This document shows, in pieces, positions 53,714-64,000 of a DNA stretch of 64,000 nucleotides. Origin of the DNA: Lunularia cruciata (lineage: Eukaryota > Streptophyta > Marchantiopsida > Lunulariales > Lunulariaceae); the NCBI GenBank assembly GCA_948567375.1, contig OX419756.1, positions 46,452,333 to 46,516,332 on the forward strand. Direction: 5' to 3'. The notes below the pieces were generated by a model. That model did no database searches and was not told where the DNA came from. It worked only from the letters and a program-made list of their open reading frames with translations. Position numbers and translations under genes: made by a program. Position 1 is the stretch's first letter, and each line of letters starts with the position of its first letter.

Positions 53714-54150
53714 GTCTCCACTCTACCCACCAAATCTATCAACAATAAAGATCTTGTTGTGTCTCAAGGTAAACTAGAGATTTGTGGTTTGTCTCTACCA
53801 AAATGTCTTCTCACCCAGATAGTGCTTCCAATGCTTGGTTGCAAGGACAATGGCAAGCTCTTCTCATTTGGTGGTGTGATAGTTGCATTTTGTTGATAAC
53901 AACTTATGAGAAAAATATACAATTGGATGCCATCCATCTTGCTACTCTTGTTGTAAGATTGTTCCTATTCTATACCTAATGCATCCATAGCCATCTTGAT
54001 TGGACATTTTGGGTCATACTATTTCAAGATTGGTGCATATAGTAATGCATCTTTCAACTCCTTAAAGGCCAATTCTTATGTGGTTCCCCATATCTACTTC
54101 TTCTCCTTGCCCAATAATGGTATTAGAGGTTGTGAAATCTTAGAGAAGTC
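53714..54150 (-). pseudogene. RNase H of element F
   Basis: Homologous to 24600-25000 in E; short broken frames only. Resumes F after copy C and the LTR pair. Confidence 0.65.
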
Positions 54151-55139
54151 CTTGACAAATCAACAAATAAATTCTACTAATCCCAATAAACTCTTAAGTT
54201 GATTTTAATCTTTTGGAGCACCTCATTTTGAATGACCTCTATTTTTTTTAGCACTTGGATACCTTTTACACTTACCCTATGCCCTATGTAGTCTACTTCA
54301 GATTTGCCAAACTTGAACTTTGAGACTTTGGCATACAACTGATTCCATTGTAGAATTTGGAAGACTTCTCATAGATGTTGCTTGTGCTTTGGCATTCTCC
54401 TATTGTAGACTAAGATGTCATTAATGAAGATAATACTAGATTTATCCAAGTACTGACAAAATATGTCATTCATCAAACTCATAAAAGTGGTTGGAGCATA
54501 GGTGAGGCCAAACGGCATCACCAAGTACTCATAGTGACCATACCTTGTTTGAAAGGTTATTTTGGGTATGTCTTCTATTGCAATCTTGATTTGATTGTAA
54601 TTGCTCCATATATCAAGTTTGATGAAGTGCCTTGCACCATTGAGTTGATCAAACAAGTCATCCATGCAAGGTAATGGATATTTGTTCTTCAACATTTTTT
54701 GATTCAGTCCCGGGTAGTCAATGCATATGCACATTGTTCCGTCCTTCTTCTCCACAAACAATACAAGAGCCCCATATGGTGATAGGTTGGGTTAGATAAA
54801 CCTCTTCTGCAACATATCCACTACTTGAGCCTTACACTCCTCCAACTCATCAAGTGATAGTCAATATGGGGCCTTACAAGGAGATTTCTTCCTAAGAAGT
54901 GTCTCAATTTTATGGTCTACTTTCCTTTTTGGTGGTAAACCTACGGGTAATTCATCCAAAAAGACATCTTGGAAATCATTGACCACATCTTTCAATTTCT
55001 CAAGAATTTGTCCATTGTGTTGGGTACTTTGGACTTCTCTTATTAACCCCATGAAACATCTATATGTCTTACCAATAGATGTGGTTTCTATGACATACAA
55101 AGGCAACTCTAACCTTTGTGACCTTCCTTTAATCCCCAA
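54151..55139 (-). pseudogene. Reverse transcriptase of element F
   Basis: 54861-55139 reads VVNDFQDVFLDELPVGLPP then KVDHKIE, the usual RT start of chromoviruses. 54369-54761 reads [40 protein letters not shown] and [11 protein letters not shown], so the catalytic F-x-D-D has become F-I-N-D. Stops separate the parts. Inactive. Confidence 0.85.
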
Positions 55140-55640
55140 AGATTTTCCATTGACTAGTTTTCATTACTTTCTTTCTCCAATCTGTTGTGGAGTTGTAGTG
55201 CTCCATCCACAACATACCTAAGATCATATCATAATAAGCTAATTGTATCACTTGCCACTAGATTGCTTCTTGATACTCTCTTATAGAGAGTATTACATTT
55301 CTAGGTAATGACTCAATCCTCTTTGTTTGACCATTAGGTAACTTTACTTTGTCATTCTCATCCTTCTTTAGTTCCATCTCCAACCTTATTACAACAAAGC
55401 AAGACAAGAAATTCTTTGTTGCTCTAGGGTCTACCAACACTTTCACCAGATTGCCTTCTAGCACTCCATTCACAACAATTAATTGTGCTATTTTCTTCCT
55501 CCATCTTTGCACACTTGTCTTCTTTATTCCTCCACTTTTACTCTTCTTCACCAAACCAATAAGGCCATGAGGTACATTTAAAAACCACATTGGGAAATCT
55601 TCATTTCCCAATGTGGTTTCTGCATCCTCCTCTTCAATTT
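55140..55640 (-). pseudogene. Protease of element F
   Basis: Open frame 55258-55611 with GVLEGNLVKVLVDPRATKNF: active site D-P-R instead of D-S-G. It holds a perfect palindrome at 55582-55619. Confidence 0.75.
55582..55619. repeat. Perfect 17-bp-arm inverted repeat in F
   Basis: Arms 55582-55598 and 55603-55619 with loop CTTC. The homologous part of E (about 26465-26495) has only a partial version. Confidence 0.95.
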
Positions 55641-56681
55641 ATCTCTCCATGTGGTTCAAAGGTTGCTTGTATAGAGGTTGAGGCCCTCTAAGATGATAAG
55701 CATGAAAATTGATAGTTATGTGCACAATTTGGCCTTAATTATAGCATCATCGTTGTTTTGCTCAAGCCTTTTCTCTCCTTTCTTTGATCCATCCCCATTC
55801 TCTTTGGAGGGTCTTGCTCATTGGTCTAAAACCAAAGGTTGCCTAGTTCCATAGGAATTGGTCCACCAAAATGGTGTATCTCAGTCCACTAGTTTGCATT
55901 AGTGTTATCACTTCACCTCCTACAAGTGCACAAGTGCACTTGCTATTCTTCATGTGCAAGAAATGGCTTCAAAAATAGTACAAGGATTTTGCACCATTAC
56001 CTCTTGGCAAACCCGCTCTTTTAGTTCTCTTTTGAAATTGTCAACAGCTTTGGTTGGACTCATATTAGTTATCACAACCTATAGATCAAGAAATACCTCC
56101 ATGTAATCTTGTATGCTATTCTTTTGCTTCAACCCCTCGAGTTTGGTTTGGGCCATATGCACGGAATCCATAGATTGGAAATTCTTGAGCAGACCTTCTT
56201 GCATGGCTGTCCAAATGACCTCTCTTCTTTCTACCAATAATGATTATTCCCAAGCATCATACTATGTAAGTGCTTTCTCTATCAAGTACCCACATGCAAA
56301 CACACCTATAGAATGATCAATGATCTTTGTTGTGAACAATCAAAGGTATTGATTCATTCTTGAAATCCAATTCTCCACTACTCCCATGGAATGATGTCCT
56401 TTGTAAGGCTCAAAGTTGCACATCTTTTTCATTCATAGTAACAATGTGGCTTGGTTGTTGATTGAAATTGGTGTTATCAATATGAGTAACTCGTTAGGTA
56501 CTTTGATCGTTGGTGTTGGTTGTTGAGATGGCTCCCCTTCTTGCACTACTTGATTGTTCTTAATAGTACATATTTTATTTTGCAATTCCTCCATGGTCAT
56601 CTTGATTTCTCAAAAGTCCTTCAACATTCCCTGCATTCCTTACATCAACTCTTGCAACTACAAATCCATGATTCCTATACA
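55641..56681 (-). pseudogene. gag of element F
   Basis: Follows E gag (34565-35288) in order over its length, with most frames broken. Ends at the target site of element G. Confidence 0.7.
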
Positions 56682-56686
56682 CGGCC

Positions 56687-57111
56687 TATAAAAGTCCAAG
56701 ACCAGGGAGAGAAATAGGAGAATGGAAGCTCACATTGGGACACTTGAATGAGGGAAAATTACAAATGCCTAGCATGAGCTTTGGCTCTTGTATTTATAAG
56801 GGGCATACAAGGCCTCTAAGAAGCTTCCTTTAGTCATTTTCTTGGAGTGCAAGCCAAGTTATTTGGGAAGCTTCCTTCTAGAAGCAACTTACTTAACATG
56901 CAAGCTAAGCTAGTTGGAAGCTTCTAGAAGCTACCTACTTAGAGTGAAAGCTAAGCTAGTTGGGAAGCTTCCTAGATATTTCTAGAATATTCTAGGCTAA
57001 TTTGTCTTAATTTGTCTTAATTTGTCTTAATTTGTCTTATTTTGTCTTATTTGTCTTCTAGGCTATTTTGTTAGCCCTACTAACTTTGTCGCTAAACTCC
57101 ATATTGTTACA
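56687..57111 (-). repeat. Family G 3' LTR
   Basis: In element sense starts TGTAACAATATGG and ends GACTTTTATA. Contains AAGCTTC-rich repeats and, at 56999-57057, a run of five to six TTGTCTTAAT-type units. Confidence 0.85.
56999..57057. repeat. Short tandem repeat in the G LTR
   Basis: AATTTGTCTT repeated about five times with small variants. Confidence 0.9.
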
Positions 57112-58420
57112 TATTCTCCCACCAACTAGTTGGTGACATCCTTGTTGCCTGTGAAGCTTTAAACTCTTGGATGGCCAGTTGTGCATTCTAGAGATAAGAA
57201 AGAGGCTCCAATGTGGCATCATGAAGGGGATACCTTTTCCAAAGGACCTTGTACTCCGTGTGTTGTTGACATTTGCATTGAATATGGCAACGTGCAAGGA
57301 TACAATCAACTTTGTACTCCTCATGATCATTGATAAGGATAGGAGGAGGGGGTAGTTGGACTTGAGAGGAAAAAGAAGTGGGATTAGGAACAAAGGGTTT
57401 CAACTTGAAAACATGAAAGATAAGATGGATGCATAGATGACAAGGCAAGGCAAGTTGATAAGCAACAAGAAAGACAATTTGGGTGATATCAAAGGGTCCT
57501 ATCCAATCAGGAGCAAGTTTGAAAACTTGGGTATCAAGTGGGAGAAGGAGGTTATTGGATGAGAGCATGACCTTATCACCAACTTGAAAGTTGAGATCAC
57601 GATGATGGTGATATGCATATTGTTTTTGCTAATTTTGAGCAACAAGGTGATGAGATTTGGCTTGTTGGAGGAATTGGGAGATGGTGGTTAGGAAGGTGGA
57701 AGAGTGAAGCATCTAAGATAAAGGAAGAGCAAGAAGAGAATCTAGAACAAGTGGGTCTTGGGCAAAATTGAGAAAGAAAGGAGAGAATTTGGTGCTTGCC
57801 TATTTAGAATTATTGTATGTAAACTCCACAATTGCAAGACATTCATCCCAATTGGTATGGTGAATGTTGATGAAGGCATGAAGCTTATCTTCCAAGGTGT
57901 GATTTGATTGTTTTGTTGTCTATTAGTTTGAGGATGATAGGCCGTGGACAAAGCAAGCTTAATGTTGAGTATCTACAAAGAATGCTTGCTAAACTTTCAA
58001 ATGAAGGGAGGATCACGGTCAAAGATGAGTACTCGTGGTATCTTGTGATGCTTGAATACATTATCAAAGTAGATTTGCCCCAAGGTTGGAGCATCCACGG
58101 TATCAACCATTGGTCCCAAATGGATTTGCTTACCAAGCTTATCCACAAACACCACAATTGTTGTGTGACCTTGCTTTGTCTTGGGCAAGGAGGTGATGAG
58201 ATATAAGCTCACATGTTCCCAATCGGTTTTTGGTTATTGGCCTTGTTGCGTTGGCAACTCTCACACAATCGGACAAACTCCCAAACATCTTGTGCCATGT
58301 TGGGCCACCATAAGTGGCATTGGAGGTACCCAAGGTCTTGTCCACACCTATGTGACTAGCAATTGGTAAATTGTGGGCTTATTGAAGGTACACAAGTTGG
58401 AGATCATCTTTAGCTGGAAC
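57112..58420 (-). pseudogene. Integrase with chromodomain, element G
   Basis: 57997-58212 reads GHTTIVVFVDKLGKQIHLGP and VLIFDRDPPF (second Asp of the core). 57188-57568 reads FKLAPDWIGPFDITQIV (GPF module), then LPCHLCIHLIFHVFKLKPF, and a chromodomain EYKVDCILARC, TEYKVLWKRYPLHDATLEPL. Chromodomains bind methylated histone H3 and steer integration to heterochromatin. Stops between parts. Confidence 0.85.
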
Positions 58421-58809
58421 ATAGATCCGATCCTCATGGAATAGAAGACCTTTCTTGAAGGAGAGGGTGTTGTACTCCTTGTTGTATGCTATCAAATGAC
58501 CATGTATCATTTGGGAGAAGGGATCTTATTGTAGAGCTGATCAAAATTTGTTATGGATCTTGGAGTCAATTGACACCATTATAAATGCCACTATGATGGC
58601 AAGAAGAGACTTCAAATCAGGTTGTTGTGATAAAACATCAAGGATGACATGGAACCAACCTGGTTTGTACTCAAGTTTGATGTCAAACAACTAGAGTTGC
58701 TCCTCCCATCAATGATATTGTCTCTTCATGTGTTGCAAGTGTAAGGTCTGCAACAATGATTTGTGATCAATTTGCATGATCACTTGTTTCCCCAAGAGAT
58801 AATGTCTCC
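58421..58809 (-). pseudogene. RNase H remnant of element G
   Basis: Lies between integrase and the inserted LTR; broken frames on the minus strand with a TDHKSLLQ-like reading near 58755. Assigned mainly by position. Confidence 0.45.
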
Positions 58810-58815
58810 ATACCT

Positions 58816-59428
58816 TAGATAAATGATGGTTCTACATTAGTCATGATTAGCTAAAGTTAGTCATAGTTAAGATAGAGGGTACCTTACTTTAGAAGAAGTG
58901 AACAAGATGAGCACCACTATTTTGGATTCTAGTGTGTTGTTGACTTGGTATTATTCCTAGGTGTTTGGCTTTGAGGAAAGAGTTGATAACCCTTGGGCCC
59001 ACAAGATTTTTTGTTTTGGATTCTTCTATAGTCCAAGGATAGCCCATGTGAAGGAATCCTTGACTGAGTGGTTGGATCAAGATAAGATCACATGCTAGTG
59101 GAATATGCCCATGTGAATGGATATTCCTTTTTACTTTTTGACTTTACTTGACTTTTAGTCTAGTAGCTTGAGTTACTGCGGTAATTAGTAACTTTAGTGC
59201 GTAACTATTTCACAAGTATATAAACAAGGGGTGAGGAGGTACTCATCATCCTTTCATTTGCAACTATCTCTCTCTCGTTGAGTTCTCTAATGAGCAATGT
59301 CTTGAGTCTTAGAGTGTTAGCCTTGGAGGAGTATGATGGAGTTGGGGTTCCTTGCCTTCTAAGTCCATGGTGCGCTACCATAATAGCCATCAGAGGTTCA
59401 TCCTGAGTGAAAGACATGCCAACTCACA
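58816..59428 (+). repeat. Family I LTR lacking its first 80 bp, in G
   Basis: Matches the LTR from AGATAAA to AACTCACA. ATAC occurs at 58810-58813 and 59429-59432, a likely 4-bp duplication, with the LTR start deleted afterwards. Confidence 0.85.
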
Positions 59429-59432
59429 ATAC

Positions 59433-60260
59433 TCCTTGGCAATAGTTCAATCTTGAAGTGCATACTATGATTGGAGGGTAATCCCTTTGGCAGGTCATCC
59501 AGAAACACATCCATAAATTCTTGAACTATCTGATCAACCATTGCTTGATGAGGCTCTTGGCCCTCCTCGGATTGTCCTTGTGCAATCTGCTTGATCCACA
59601 CCACAAAAATAGACTTATGCTCCTCCAAAGCTTGCTCTATGGCTACTTCATTAACAAACTTCCCATCTAGGGACTCATTTTTCTTCAAAGCTTGCTCCAT
59701 GGTTGCTAGCCTGGCAAACTTCCCATCTTGGTACTCATCTCCCTTTAGGGTTTGCTCTATAGCTACCTTCTTGACAAACTTCCCATCATAGGACTGACTA
59801 TTCCTAAGTATCTTACTAAGAGGTGCCAGACAACCTAATACAAAATTCTTACCTTGGTGTTGTACTTGAATTTTTCATCGGTTCCTATCAAATTGAACCT
59901 TATGACATTCAAGCCAAGGTAGTCCTAGAATGACATCATAGTGTAGAGGTGCCACTACAAACCTCATACAATACTCCTTCCCAATCTTGGAGGTAATAGG
60001 ATGCAAGGTACGGAATGCAAAACCCTTTCTACCATCCGTCAACATCAATCTACTTCCAATTACTTGCTTGATAGGAATACCTAATTCTTTTACTACTTGC
60101 ATAGACATGCAATTCTTTAAACTTCCAGAATCAACCAAAATCCTATAACCCCGCTTAGATATTATACCTTGCAAGTGAAGCAAACTTTCATAGGTTGAGT
60201 CTTCAATCCCATTGGAACTAATCAAGTTCCCCGTAGGTGGCTCAAAATCTCCTACTAGGT
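59433..60260 (-). pseudogene. Protease and RT start of element G
   Basis: 59875-60225 reads RGYRILVDSGSLKNCMS with an intact D-S-G, then VVAPLHYDVILGLPWLECHK. 59398-59700 reads EFMDVFLDDLPKGLPSNHS, the RT start. Between them, 59591-59791 (plus numbering) codes three repeats of a FVNEVAIEQALEEH-like unit in the linker. The rest of RT is missing beyond the inserted LTR. Confidence 0.8.
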
Positions 60261-61150
60261 TTCCTCATTTCCTTGATCATTCTGTTCCTCAAAATCCATT
60301 TGGGCAACTTGTTGAGGTTGTCCATTCCTAAGTAGACATTCAGCAATGCAATGTCCAACTTGGCAATAATAAAACCAACCACCATTTTGTCACAATCTTT
60401 CTCTATCTGCTATACCAAGTGGTCTCTGTTGGGTAGCATCAATCTCCATTGGTGATGGTTTCTCCACCTAGTTTATTGTACAAGTAGGCTTTGTGTAGAT
60501 CAAGTTCAAGACCAAGTTGTCAAAACCAAGGAATCAAAGTGCTCAACCAATTGCATGGCTTCTTCCATGTTTGTGGTCACCTCCAATTTGGTTTGTGACT
60601 TCAATCCACTCAAAAATTGATCTAGAACTTCACCTTCTTGTATATTTGGAATTTACATGATGATGTTCTAAAATTGTGCAATGTAGCTCCTTATAAAGCC
60701 AATCTACTTCAACTCTGCTAATTTATCTTGTGCGGCTTGGGTGGCATTTATAGTTTGAAACCAACCAAGTATTGCCTCCTTGAATTCTACCCATGTCAGG
60801 ATTTGTGCAACAATCTGTTGTTTGGCTCGGTCTACTTGGAACCACCACCAAAGTTTTGCCACACCATCCAATTTGCTAGAAGCCAAAAGAATCTATTTTT
60901 GTTCATCTTGAAGATTGGTAGCTTCAAAGTAATGTTCTTAGTCAATCACAAAAATTTCCACTATGCCCAAAAGATTCTTGCATTCAAATACCTTGGGTTT
61001 TGGAAATCGGCTTTGATCTTCTCTATCTTGACCTGGTGCTCTCTCTATGTGTTCTTGTTGTTGCTGATCTCATTCATCCAACAATCAAGTAAGGTGCTTG
61101 ATTTTTTGTTGCATAGCAATGATAATGTATGGTATTGCCACTATGGCTAC
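60261..61150 (-). pseudogene. gag of element G
   Basis: 60704-60886 reads SSKLDGVAKLWWWFQVDRAK and VEFKEAILGWFQTI, a Retrotrans_gag core. A knuckle-like YYCQVGHCIAEC lies near 60345-60385 with its first Cys lost. Several stops. Confidence 0.75.
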
Positions 61151-61398
61151 TACTCTAACCCACTACTCCCAATTTATCTAATTTATTAACACATAGATGC
61201 AACACTTCAATTGTTCTCCATAAGTTGCAACCAAAAGTATCAAGGGTTCTTCATACAAGGTGATCATATGCAAAAAGTCATGCCCAAAGCGCAAGGAGAT
61301 GAATTGTGTGAAACATTGGGTAATACTTGGACAAAAAAATCCCAATGGTTTGGCGGAAGTGGATTTGGTGGTCCATAAATTCCATCCATCCCATTCCT
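61151..61398 (-). other. Leader of element G
   Basis: Between primer site and gag; no gene seen. Homologous to 7242-7480 in H. Confidence 0.6.
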
Positions 61399-61410
61399 GC
61401 TCTAATACCA
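61399..61410 (-). other. Primer binding site, initiator-Met tRNA (G)
   Basis: Minus strand TGGTATTAGAGC, one C-to-T change from the consensus kept in H (7230-7241). Confidence 0.85.
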
Positions 61411-61411
61411 A

Positions 61412-61788
61412 TGTAAAAGTCCAAGACCAAGGAGCGAAATAGGAGAATGGAAGCTCACATTGGGACACTTGAGTGAAAACTCTAAATGCATTTCATGAGC
61501 CTTGGCTCTTGTATTTATAGAGAGCATATAAGGCTCCTAAGAAGCTTCCTTGAGCCGCTTTCTTAGAGTGCAAGCCAAGTTAATTGGCAAGCTTCTCAAG
61601 AAGCTTTCTTCTAGAAGCCACTTAGTTGGCATACAAGCTAAGCTAATTGGAAGCTTCTAGAAGCTACCTACTTGGGATGCAAGCTAAGCTATCCAAGAAC
61701 CATCCAAAGAAGCTTCCTAGATACTTTTGGAATATTCAAGTTATTTGCTAGCTCTACTAACTTTGTTGCTAAACTCCATATTGTTACA
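61412..61788 (-). repeat. Family G 5' LTR, 377 bp
   Basis: In element sense starts TGTAACAATATGG and ends GACTTTTACA. Shorter than the 3' LTR, mainly because the TTGTCTTAAT run is absent. Confidence 0.85.
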
Positions 61789-62379
61789 TGGCCAATGTTC
61801 AATTGCTACTTCCTACTTCAATAAAGGGTTAGAATGATCATTCAAGAGGGAGCACAAACTATTGGAACTACCGTTGGGACCTTAGAGGCTCTCACTCATT
61901 GATAATATTCATCACCAAAATTGCAAACTAAAAAGTTCATAAACATCATGTTTGGTCTAACCATATAACGGATTGCTACTTGCATGTTAAAAGGGTGAGA
62001 ATTTGGTACATTTATATCCATAACATCATAACTAAATGTAGATTGTCAAATCCCACTCTCTATTGTATACCATCACAAGTAGAATCATTGGGTTTGGTGA
62101 ATTCATCACTTTGTCCATGAATTCTACTCCAAAGTGATAAACAATAGATACTCTCATTTGCTCATGTTGGATGTACATAATCTTGATGTGGAATGGATTC
62201 AAGAATGGGAAGCTAGGTGCAAGAACTTGTCCTCCAGACTCCTCTATCCCATCCGCTCTTTAAAACACCTCCCAAGTCTAGCAATTGCACTATGTTTTCT
62301 CCTCTCAAATTACTCAATTTCAATAGCTTGTGTTCTTCCAATAGAGATGATCCACTCTCTTGGACTAAAACACTTGCTT
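61789..62379 (-). other. Leader of element F
   Basis: Continues F beyond the G insertion; matches 35350-35950 in E. No gene seen. Confidence 0.6.
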
Positions 62380-62387
62380 TGATACCA
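62380..62387 (-). other. Primer binding site, initiator-Met tRNA (F)
   Basis: Minus strand TGGTATCA, then AAGC in place of GAGC. Confidence 0.8.
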
Positions 62388-62388
62388 T

Positions 62389-62970
62389 TGTAAAACTCAA
62401 AGGAAAAGAAAACTCTACATGAGAGAAAATACAAGTTTCACACTCAATACTCCGATGCCCCCATAGTAGCACTTGCTCTTTATTATAGCAACAAGGACCC
62501 CCTCCAAAGAAGCTCCACCCTTGGATAAGATACATGGATTGGTGACATGTTAGTGAGCTCCACCCTAAGAGTAGTTGCCTCGATAGATAACATGTCAGTC
62601 CTTGTCCTATCTAGTTGGTCAAATAGGTTTGACCAAAGGGAATCTTTAGATAATCTTCTTGTAGGAAGCTTAGAATCATGTAGGTGAGGTACCATTAGAA
62701 AGCTCTTGATATGATGAAACATAGGGATAGAAGCCAAGCCTCTTGATACCCAAAGTGAAGAGATCATTTCCATTTTGAGACCTAATTTATCCATTTAGAC
62801 CTCCAAAATTTGCTTTGAAGTTTTTAGAGTATTTTGTACTTCTGCCCTATTAGTAGAAGTACTCTTTTGGTGATGCTTCTATCTGGTCTAGTTAGCCCAT
62901 CCAATGCAACATCCTTCTAGACCAAGCCAATTTTCACCTCTAGATAATATATCTAGCGATTGGTATTATA
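62389..62970 (-). repeat. 5' LTR of element F, 582 bp
   Basis: In element sense starts TATAATACCAATCGC and ends GAGTTTTACA. Aligns with 35961-36693, with internal gaps. Confidence 0.85.
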
Positions 62971-63352
62971 GTATTTCAGTACTTACTCATGGATTACTTG
63001 TTGGTGGTCCAATTTTAGATTAGAGCTATTGATCACATGGTGAGACCCACTATCACTTGCACCATTTCATCATCAGATGTCCCATGAGTGGTGCCATTAA
63101 GGCTGGAAACCTAGGTCAAACAAAAGGGGTATAACTTCAAAGTGTAGCTCTATAGAGCTCACTTCTTTAATGTTTAACCTTTGAGTTCTTGGCTATGGTG
63201 GACAAAGGCCGGAAAAGGTCACCTAGAGTCTCTAATCTAGAGTGGGTGTGGCTTGATTGTAATCAATGCTTAGTTGTTGGTAGATTGTTGAGTGCAGGAT
63301 TGAGTACATATTTGATTTGAGTATGATTTGAGTGGAAGAATGAACTGATTTG
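62971..63352 (+). repeat. Family M LTR piece
   Basis: Lacks the first part of the LTR, cut by F. Contains CACTTCTTTAATG and the GTGGGTGTGGCTTGATTGTA segment common to all M LTRs. Confidence 0.75.
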
Positions 63353-63455
63353 ATTATGACATTTAAGAGTTCATGTGTGACTTATGTGTGAGTTGTACTT
63401 CTATAGTGTATGATGTTGACAATGATTATATTGTGTAGCCATGTACATATGCATA
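63353..63455 (+). repeat. Family M 3' block after an LTR
   Basis: ATTTAAGAGTTCATGTGTG to GTACATATGCATAAC, matching 2251-2357 and 48255-48357, again immediately after an M LTR. Confidence 0.65.
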
Positions 63456-64000
63456 ACAAGGAAGGCATTGAGCTACCAAACATACCAGAGGTAGAGTCAT
63501 TTCCACAGCCAAGAAGAAACCAAAGCAAGAGTTATGAATATTTGTCCTTCATTTAATAGAACCCATAGGGATAGACTCAAGAGGAAAATAGTCAAATTGA
63601 TTTGTGTTAAAAAGTGATGTGTATATTTAAATATTTATATTCAAAGGAGACTTTATAGAATGAGACCTATAAGTTTATTGGAAAACTTTATACATGTATG
63701 TTCTTGATTACATGGAAAAATACAATATTTATGTGACTCTTATTAATCATGAGGTGATAATTGTTTTATACGGGGTTTAGAGTGTGGTGTCTCTACACTA
63801 AGAGACTCGATTTCTCCCTCATAAACAATATTATGTTGTTGGTGGAGTGGTCGTTACGATCAAGAGAGTTGTCCAAGGAGTATGATCAAACACCAAGTAG
63901 CACTCCCTTGAACTAACTCCCTTTTAAACCAATTGATGCCCATTTGCATGTGTATATATGTCTTTGATTATATATGTCTATTTTAAGAATTAATAATCAT
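63456..64000. other. Unassigned AT-rich end of the window
   Basis: One short Glu/Pro/Ser-rich reading near 63460-63545 might be a transposon polyprotein remnant, but nothing firm is seen. From 63620 on it is AT-rich without open frames. Confidence 0.4.

Larger units (their letters stand above)
56687..61788 (-). mobile_element. Family G chromodomain gypsy element, nested in F
   Basis: LTRs of 425 bp (56687-57111, 3') and 377 bp (61412-61788, 5') flank a minus-strand interior with gag, protease, start of RT, RNase H, integrase and chromodomain. Target duplication is CGGCC/TGGCC (56682-56686 and 61789-61793), one C/T difference. A family-I LTR (58816-59428) sits where most of RT should be. Confidence 0.85.
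48357..62970 (-). mobile_element. Chromovirus-like gypsy element F, hosting nested insertions
   Basis: Minus-strand element of the E family: 5' LTR 62389-62970, leader, gag, protease, RT, RNase H, integrase, 3' LTR piece 48357-48838. It is split by M copy C and family-I LTR pieces between integrase and RNase H (50200-53713), and by element G between leader and gag (56687-61788). Heavily decayed. Confidence 0.8.

Noticed and set aside
1-64000. CRISPR array, rRNA or intact tRNA genes
   Set aside because: No regularly spaced identical repeats, no rRNA-like stretches and no complete tRNA fold were seen.

Overview
This is about 64 kb of nested, mostly decayed LTR retrotransposons. It looks like the nuclear genome of a plant in the broad sense: several Ty3/gypsy families, initiator-Met and Glu tRNA primer sites, deep nesting, and no single-copy host gene that I can support. 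The lineage cannot be fixed from this window; a seedless land plant or other streptophyte is a guess. No rRNA, CRISPR array or intact host gene was seen.

Layout: 1-2357, 3' end of a decayed copy (D) of a DNA-methyltransferase-bearing gypsy family, here called M. 2358-6781, AT-rich with no supported gene. 6782-8192, 5' LTR, primer site and gag of a family-G element (H). 8193-24555, M copy A, the best preserved: 5' LTR, long leader, gag, protease, cytosine-5 DNA methyltransferase, reverse transcriptase, RNase H, integrase. Copy A is split by a young complete element of family I (10031-17859) and by a solo family-I LTR (21000-21691). 24556-36693, a minus-strand chromovirus-like element (E), split by a second complete family-I element (26748-34560). 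36694-42776, M copy B1, with a dead methyltransferase, an internal inversion and another solo family-I LTR. 42826-48357, M copy B2, with 5' LTR, gag, integrase, PHD finger and 3' LTR. 48357-62970, element F (same group as E), hosting M copy C (50200-52865), a head-to-head pair of family-I LTR pieces (52866-53713) and a chromodomain element G (56687-61788), which itself contains a family-I LTR. 62971-63455, another M LTR piece; the rest is unassigned.

The notable system is family M. It has one long pol frame in the order protease, DNMT3-type methyltransferase (motifs I, IV, VI, VIII and X in canonical order), reverse transcriptase, RNase H, integrase, with a C4HC3 PHD finger after the integrase. 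No tRNA primer site follows its LTR. Instead the 11 bases just inside the 5' LTR are the exact reverse complement of an 11-base stretch of the LTR lying 29 bp downstream of a TATA box, where transcription would be expected to start. This is the arrangement of self-primed Tf1/sushi-type elements, and a second copy keeps it with a compensatory change. I infer an element that primes its own reverse transcription, may methylate its own or host DNA, and may use a histone reader to choose target sites. Its decayed copies have lost CpG sites, which fits heavy methylation in the germ line.

Family I has 690-692 bp LTRs, a Glu-type tRNA primer site, a gag-pol frame of about 1,600 codons with a shared in-frame TGA in integrase, an extra zinc-knuckle ORF upstream of gag, and 4-bp target duplications.
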